Assembly (NCBI GenBank): GCA_964548365.1
Contig: CAZJRD010000098.1
Coordinates: 1 to 8,845 of the forward strand
DNA: 8,845 nt
Source: B46-G9 sp964548365
GTDB taxonomy: Bacteria; Desulfobacterota; DSM-4660; Desulfatiglandales; Desulfatiglandaceae
Direction: 5' to 3'
This document shows, piece after piece, positions 6,447 to 8,845 of the stretch; within the stretch, counting starts at the first letter, position 1, and each line of letters starts with the position of its first letter. A model generated the notes under the pieces. That model was not told the DNA's origin. It worked only from the letters and a program-made list of their open reading frames with translations, and did not search any database. A program made the translations under genes and the position numbers.

Positions 6447-6486
6447 GGGGCTGGTCTCCTGTCTTTAAGGATAGGGGGTCGGCCCC
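6447..6486 (+). other. Strong hairpin after btuB, possible terminator lacking a T-run
   Basis: GGGGCTG (6447-6453) pairs with CGGCCCC (6480-6486), and inside it CCTGTC (6458-6463) pairs with GATAGG (6470-6475) around a short loop. It begins eight bases after the btuB stop. No U-tract follows (ACACACC), so it may be a 3'-end-protecting structure or factor-assisted stop site, not a classical intrinsic terminator. Confidence 0.45.
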
Positions 6487-6613
6487 ACACACCATATCAT
6501 TGTTGCCTTTTGCGACCATTTTCCGTATGTTCTTCAGGGATCAGGTCGACTCTATTTCTGGAAAAGCCTCCCGCACTCCAGATCCATTTTCCTTTTTTGA
6601 GGAGCTCTATCCT

Positions 6614-7327
6614 ATGCCCATTATTGTATACAGAATCGAGAATCGCGTTGCAGTCGTCACCCTCGATGATGGAGAGAATCGTTTCAACCCCCCGTTCCTG
6701 CAGGCCTTCCTCGATGTGCTTGATGAAATAGACCAAAAGACCGATGCCAACGCGCTCGTGGTCACATCGGCACATGAGAAAATTTTCAGCAACGGCATTG
6801 ACCTGGACTGGTTGCTCCCCTTTATCCAGAAGGGTGACGTGGAAACCGCCAAGGCTTTTTTCTATCTCATGAACCGGCTTTTCAAGCGCATCCTCCTTTA
6901 CCCTATGCCCACCATGGCCGCCATTTCAGGACACGCCTTTGCCGGCGGGGCGATCATGACCTGCGCCTTTGACTTCCGGTTCATGCGTTCTGATCGGGGA
7001 TTCTTCTGTTTTCCCGAAGTGGACCTCGGCATCCCATTTCTTCCCGGCATGATCGCTCTCATTCAGAAGGCGATCCCCAGACAGACGTTCCAGGAACTCC
7101 AACTCACGGGAAAACGGGCCACGGCCGAGGAATGCGAAGCACACCACATCGTGCTGAAGGCATGCCACCGCGATGACCTGATGAAGGTGGTGTTGGACTT
7201 TGCAAAAAGCCTGAACAAGCGAAGGGAGATTGTTGCGGAAATGAAGCGTCGGATGCACGGAGAGATTGCCCGGATCATTGATGAGGAAGATCCGCCCGTC
7301 ATCGAATCCGGCACCTTCTCCGTTTGA
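6614..7327 (+). CDS. Enoyl-CoA hydratase/isomerase family protein, resembling delta3,delta2-enoyl-CoA isomerase
   Basis: The 237-residue protein has the crotonase fold. ENRFNPPFLQAF (21-32), KIFSNGIDLDWL (56-67, oxyanion-hole FSxGxDL), YPMPTMAAISGHAFAGGA (96-113) and the RSDRGFFCFPEVDLGIPF run (125-142) closely follow the pattern of short eukaryotic-type enoyl-CoA isomerases, which shift the double bond of unsaturated acyl-CoAs for beta-oxidation. E135 in PEVDLG occupies the catalytic position shared by isomerases and hydratases, whereas the second hydratase glutamate (GCELAMMCD in crotonase) is replaced by I114. This argues for isomerase rather than hydratase activity. No signal peptide. The start at 6614 is chosen for GAGGAG at 6599-6604, nine bases upstream, and because the family sequence begins here; the frame is open to 6500 but without similarity. 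It follows btuB by 174 bases and has no visible link to cobamides. Confidence 0.85.
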   Translation: MPIIVYRIENRVAVVTLDDGENRFNPPFLQAFLDVLDEIDQKTDANALVVTSAHEKIFSNGIDLDWLLPFIQKGDVETAKAFFYLMNRLFKRILLYPMPTMAAISGHAFAGGAIMTCAFDFRFMRSDRGFFCFPEVDLGIPFLPGMIALIQKAIPRQTFQELQLTGKRATAEECEAHHIVLKACHRDDLMKVVLDFAKSLNKRREIVAEMKRRMHGEIARIIDEEDPPVIESGTFSV

Positions 7328-7562
7328 AAAACCAGCAGGAGCTTCATGAATCAGCCACTTTTCTTGTCTGCTTCACGGAGGCAGCCAGGCAAACGGCCGG
7401 TTCCCCTCGCAAAGAGTATGTTTCTTCTCCAGAAGAACTTCTTGGCGTCATGGGATGTTGATCTTGACAATCGCTCTATTGACCTTCGCAATTCCGCCGA
7501 ATGCGGGACCCTCATTTCTTACCGGCCAGCTGCTTCTTCAAGATCATAAAGTCGGATCTAGC
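7328..7562. other. Intergenic stretch without a convincing gene
   Basis: A 67-codon reading frame (7346-7549, +) begins with ATG and has AGGAG at 7337-7341, only four bases before it. Its translation is rich in Ser, Arg and Pro, shows no domain, signal or membrane segment, and is not recognised. I found no recognisable gene remnant on either strand. It could be a small unknown gene or non-coding spacer; I favour spacer. Confidence 0.4.
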
Positions 7563-7592
7563 TTGACACACATGGCAAAATCTTTCTATACT
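7563..7592 (+). promoter_or_regulatory. Sigma70-type promoter upstream of the esterase gene
   Basis: A perfect TTGACA (7563-7568) is followed after 18 bases by TATACT (7587-7592), one mismatch from consensus. It lies about 135 bases before the esterase start with no terminator between, so a leader of about 130 bases would result. Confidence 0.55.
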
Positions 7593-7653
7593 CCCTCCCG
7601 AAAAAACGACTTCTTATCACTTCACTGATTCTGCGCAACGATTCGGTTCCGTC

Positions 7654-7662
7654 TGTTATAAT
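7654..7662 (+). promoter_or_regulatory. Extended -10 promoter element close to the esterase gene
   Basis: TGTTATAAT is a perfect extended -10 box (TG, one base, TATAAT at 7657-7662), which can work without a good -35 box; none is visible at the right distance. It would place the start of transcription near 7669, giving a leader of about 58 bases before the ATG at 7727, and it lies downstream of the other candidate promoter. Confidence 0.5.
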
Positions 7663-7726
7663 GGGAGTCGGTTGCCCCGACCGCCCCAGTCGGCTTGTCA
7701 CCCAGCGGATAGGAAAGAGAAACCTG

Positions 7727-8659
7727 ATGGCCAGTACACAACTCGATGCGGTGAATGCGCATCTGCGGAACTTGGCAGACCGGGTCATGGCAACACTCGG
7801 CGATGTGGCGGAGATTCGGCGGTTGATTGATCAATACGCCCATGTGGACCCATGCACCAGGGAGGTGGAGGGGCACACCACACCGGTGCGGGTGCACGAT
7901 GTTCCCTGTGAGTGGGTGATGGCCGACAACAGCGATCCCCGGAGTCGACTGCTGTATATCCACGGCGGTTCCTGGATGTCCGGTTCGATCGAGGGATACC
8001 GGGCACATGCCAGCCGCCTCGCCAGGGTCAGCGGGTGCACCGTGTTGACGGTCGAATACCGCTTGTGCCCGGAACATCCGTTCCCGAGCGGACTCGAGGA
8101 TTGCGATACCGTGTTCGAGTGGCTCCTCAACCACGGACCGGGCGGGACATTGCCAGCAACGTCGAGTTTCATTGCCGGTGACTCGGCCGGTGGCAATCTG
8201 ACTCTGGCGTTACTGCTCAAACGACGCGATGCCGGTCATGCGCTACCCCGGGCAGCCGTCGCCCTGTCGCCCGCCACCGACCTGACCTGGCAGAGCCGAT
8301 CCATCACGGAACGTGCCGAGCGGGATCCGATCTTGCGTCCGGAACGTATTTCCCTGCTCGTGCAGGCTTATCTCCGAGGGAACGCGGAGGCGACCGATCC
8401 GTACGTGTCGCCCCTCTATGGCAGCTTTCACAGGATACCGCGGCTGCTGCTGCAGACGGGTGAGGCTGAGATTCTCTATGACGACTCCATGCGACTGGCC
8501 GAGAAGGCCAAACGAGATGGGGTGGACGTGACACTGAGTCTGTGGCCGGACATGCCGCATGTGTTTCAAATGTTTGCCCCGTTTCTGCCGGAAGCAACCC
8601 AGGCGCTGACGGTGATCGGCGACTTTGTCGCGGAAACCCGCAGTCGAGCGAGCGACTGA
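7727..8659 (+). CDS. Alpha/beta hydrolase, HSL family (family IV) esterase/lipase
   Basis: The 310-residue protein belongs to the hormone-sensitive-lipase-like (alpha/beta hydrolase fold-3) carboxylesterases, cytoplasmic enzymes that cleave short acyl esters. The oxyanion motif HGGSW is at 79-83, YRLCPEHPFP at 111-120, the nucleophile S153 lies in GDSAGGN, DPYVSPLYG is at 224-232, and the histidine is H278 in DMPHVF. The catalytic acid is less clear: the usual Asp region reads GEAEILYDDS (245-254), so E248 or a nearby acidic residue must serve. The start at 7727 is preferred over 7661 because AGGAAAGAG (7711-7719) precedes it and the 7661 ATG falls within the extended -10 box. Natural substrate cannot be told from sequence. 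The gene appears higher in G+C than the cob genes and has no functional tie to them. Confidence 0.9.
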   Translation: MASTQLDAVNAHLRNLADRVMATLGDVAEIRRLIDQYAHVDPCTREVEGHTTPVRVHDVPCEWVMADNSDPRSRLLYIHGGSWMSGSIEGYRAHASRLARVSGCTVLTVEYRLCPEHPFPSGLEDCDTVFEWLLNHGPGGTLPATSSFIAGDSAGGNLTLALLLKRRDAGHALPRAAVALSPATDLTWQSRSITERAERDPILRPERISLLVQAYLRGNAEATDPYVSPLYGSFHRIPRLLLQTGEAEILYDDSMRLAEKAKRDGVDVTLSLWPDMPHVFQMFAPFLPEATQALTVIGDFVAETRSRASD

Positions 8660-8662
8660 GAA

Positions 8663-8704
8663 GGTGACGGGTCGAGTACATACATGGTAGGAATGCCGGT
8701 CACC
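8663..8704. other. Weak inverted repeat between convergent genes
   Basis: GGTGAC (8663-8668) pairs with GTCACC (8699-8704) across a 30-base loop, right after the esterase stop and overlapping the stop of the convergent minus-strand gene. There is no T-run on either side, so any role in ending transcription is speculative. Confidence 0.2.
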
Positions 8705-8845
8705 CGGCGATCGGAATACCCCGTTTGGCCGCCACTCTCTCCTTGAGTACCTGTCCCTTGCTCGGGGCGGCAACCCAGACCATGACAGCAGCCAGAGCCG
8801 CCGCCAGCACCGCCACTCCGAAGGCCCACAGGTAGGAGCCCGTCA
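8700..8845 (-). CDS. C-terminal end of a membrane protein (partial), possibly an MFS-type transporter
   Basis: Reading the minus strand inward from the window edge gives 47 residues and then TGA at 8702-8700. The first half is one strongly hydrophobic helix (WAFGVAVLAAALAAVMVWVA), followed by a short basic tail (PSKGQVLKERVAAKRGIPIAG). This looks like the last transmembrane helix and cytoplasmic tail of a multi-spanning transporter, and the Ala/Gly/Leu-rich style resembles helix 12 of major facilitator proteins. The rest lies outside the window, so the family is a guess. It is convergent with the esterase gene, 40 bases separating their stops. Confidence 0.55.
   Translation of the reverse strand, partial: TGSYLWAFGVAVLAAALAAVMVWVAAPSKGQVLKERVAAKRGIPIAG

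Noticed and set aside
6500..6613. Longer N-terminus for the enoyl-CoA isomerase-like protein
   Set aside because: No family similarity in the first 38 codons, and GAGGAG correctly spaced before the ATG at 6614.
5973..6731. Plus-strand 252-codon frame overlapping the end of btuB
   Set aside because: Out-of-frame shadow of btuB, rich in Ser, Thr, Pro and Arg, with no domain; it also runs across the downstream hairpin and into the next gene.
7661..7726. Upstream ATG for the esterase
   Set aside because: This ATG overlaps the TATAAT element and lacks a ribosome binding site; the ATG at 7727 is better supported.
1..8845. CRISPR array, tRNA, rRNA, transposase, phage or defence genes
   Set aside because: No regularly spaced repeats, tRNA cloverleaf or rRNA sequence were noticed, and none of the coding regions resembles these families.

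Overview
The window is dominated by a cobamide (vitamin B12-type cofactor) salvage and remodelling locus on the + strand. The host is Gram-negative, because the locus includes a TonB-dependent outer-membrane receptor. The gene set (cbiR with cobU, cobT and cobS), the roughly even base composition and a palindromic intergenic repeat of a kind I associate with Desulfobacterota ('Deltaproteobacteria') and related anaerobes point that way, but this taxonomic placement is inference.

Layout: bases 1-120 hold no recognisable gene. cbiR (121-918) overlaps cobU (906-1430) by 13 bases, so the two are translationally coupled. A sigma70-type promoter overlaps the cobU stop codon and leads into a cobalamin riboswitch and intrinsic terminator (about 1490-1786), followed by cobT (1928-2971). 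A 261-base gap with an imperfect palindromic repeat (about 3045-3185) separates cobT from cobS (3233-3997). A second cobalamin riboswitch plus terminator (about 4122-4431) precedes btuB (4472-6439). A crotonase-fold gene resembling delta3,delta2-enoyl-CoA isomerases follows (6614-7327), then about 400 bases with promoter-like sequences but no convincing gene, then an HSL-family alpha/beta hydrolase (7727-8659). At the right edge is the C-terminal end of a minus-strand membrane protein (8700-8845).

How the genes work together: BtuB brings corrinoids across the outer membrane. CbiR cleaves the nucleotide loop of an unsuitable cobamide, giving a cobinamide-type intermediate. CobU activates that intermediate as its GDP derivative. 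CobT makes the alpha-ribazole phosphate of the preferred lower base, and CobS joins the two halves. This is a nearly complete remodelling circuit, with cobT(-cobS) and btuB each under their own B12 riboswitch. No corrin-ring synthesis gene, inner-membrane BtuCDF transporter or CobC phosphatase is visible here.

The three genes after btuB have no evident link to cobamides, and the esterase region looks richer in G+C than the cob genes. I see no wholly new system. The less ordinary points are the CbiR-containing module, an inverted repeat bracketing cobS, the palindromic repeat inside the cobT-cobS gap, and the differing accessory hairpins of the two riboswitches.
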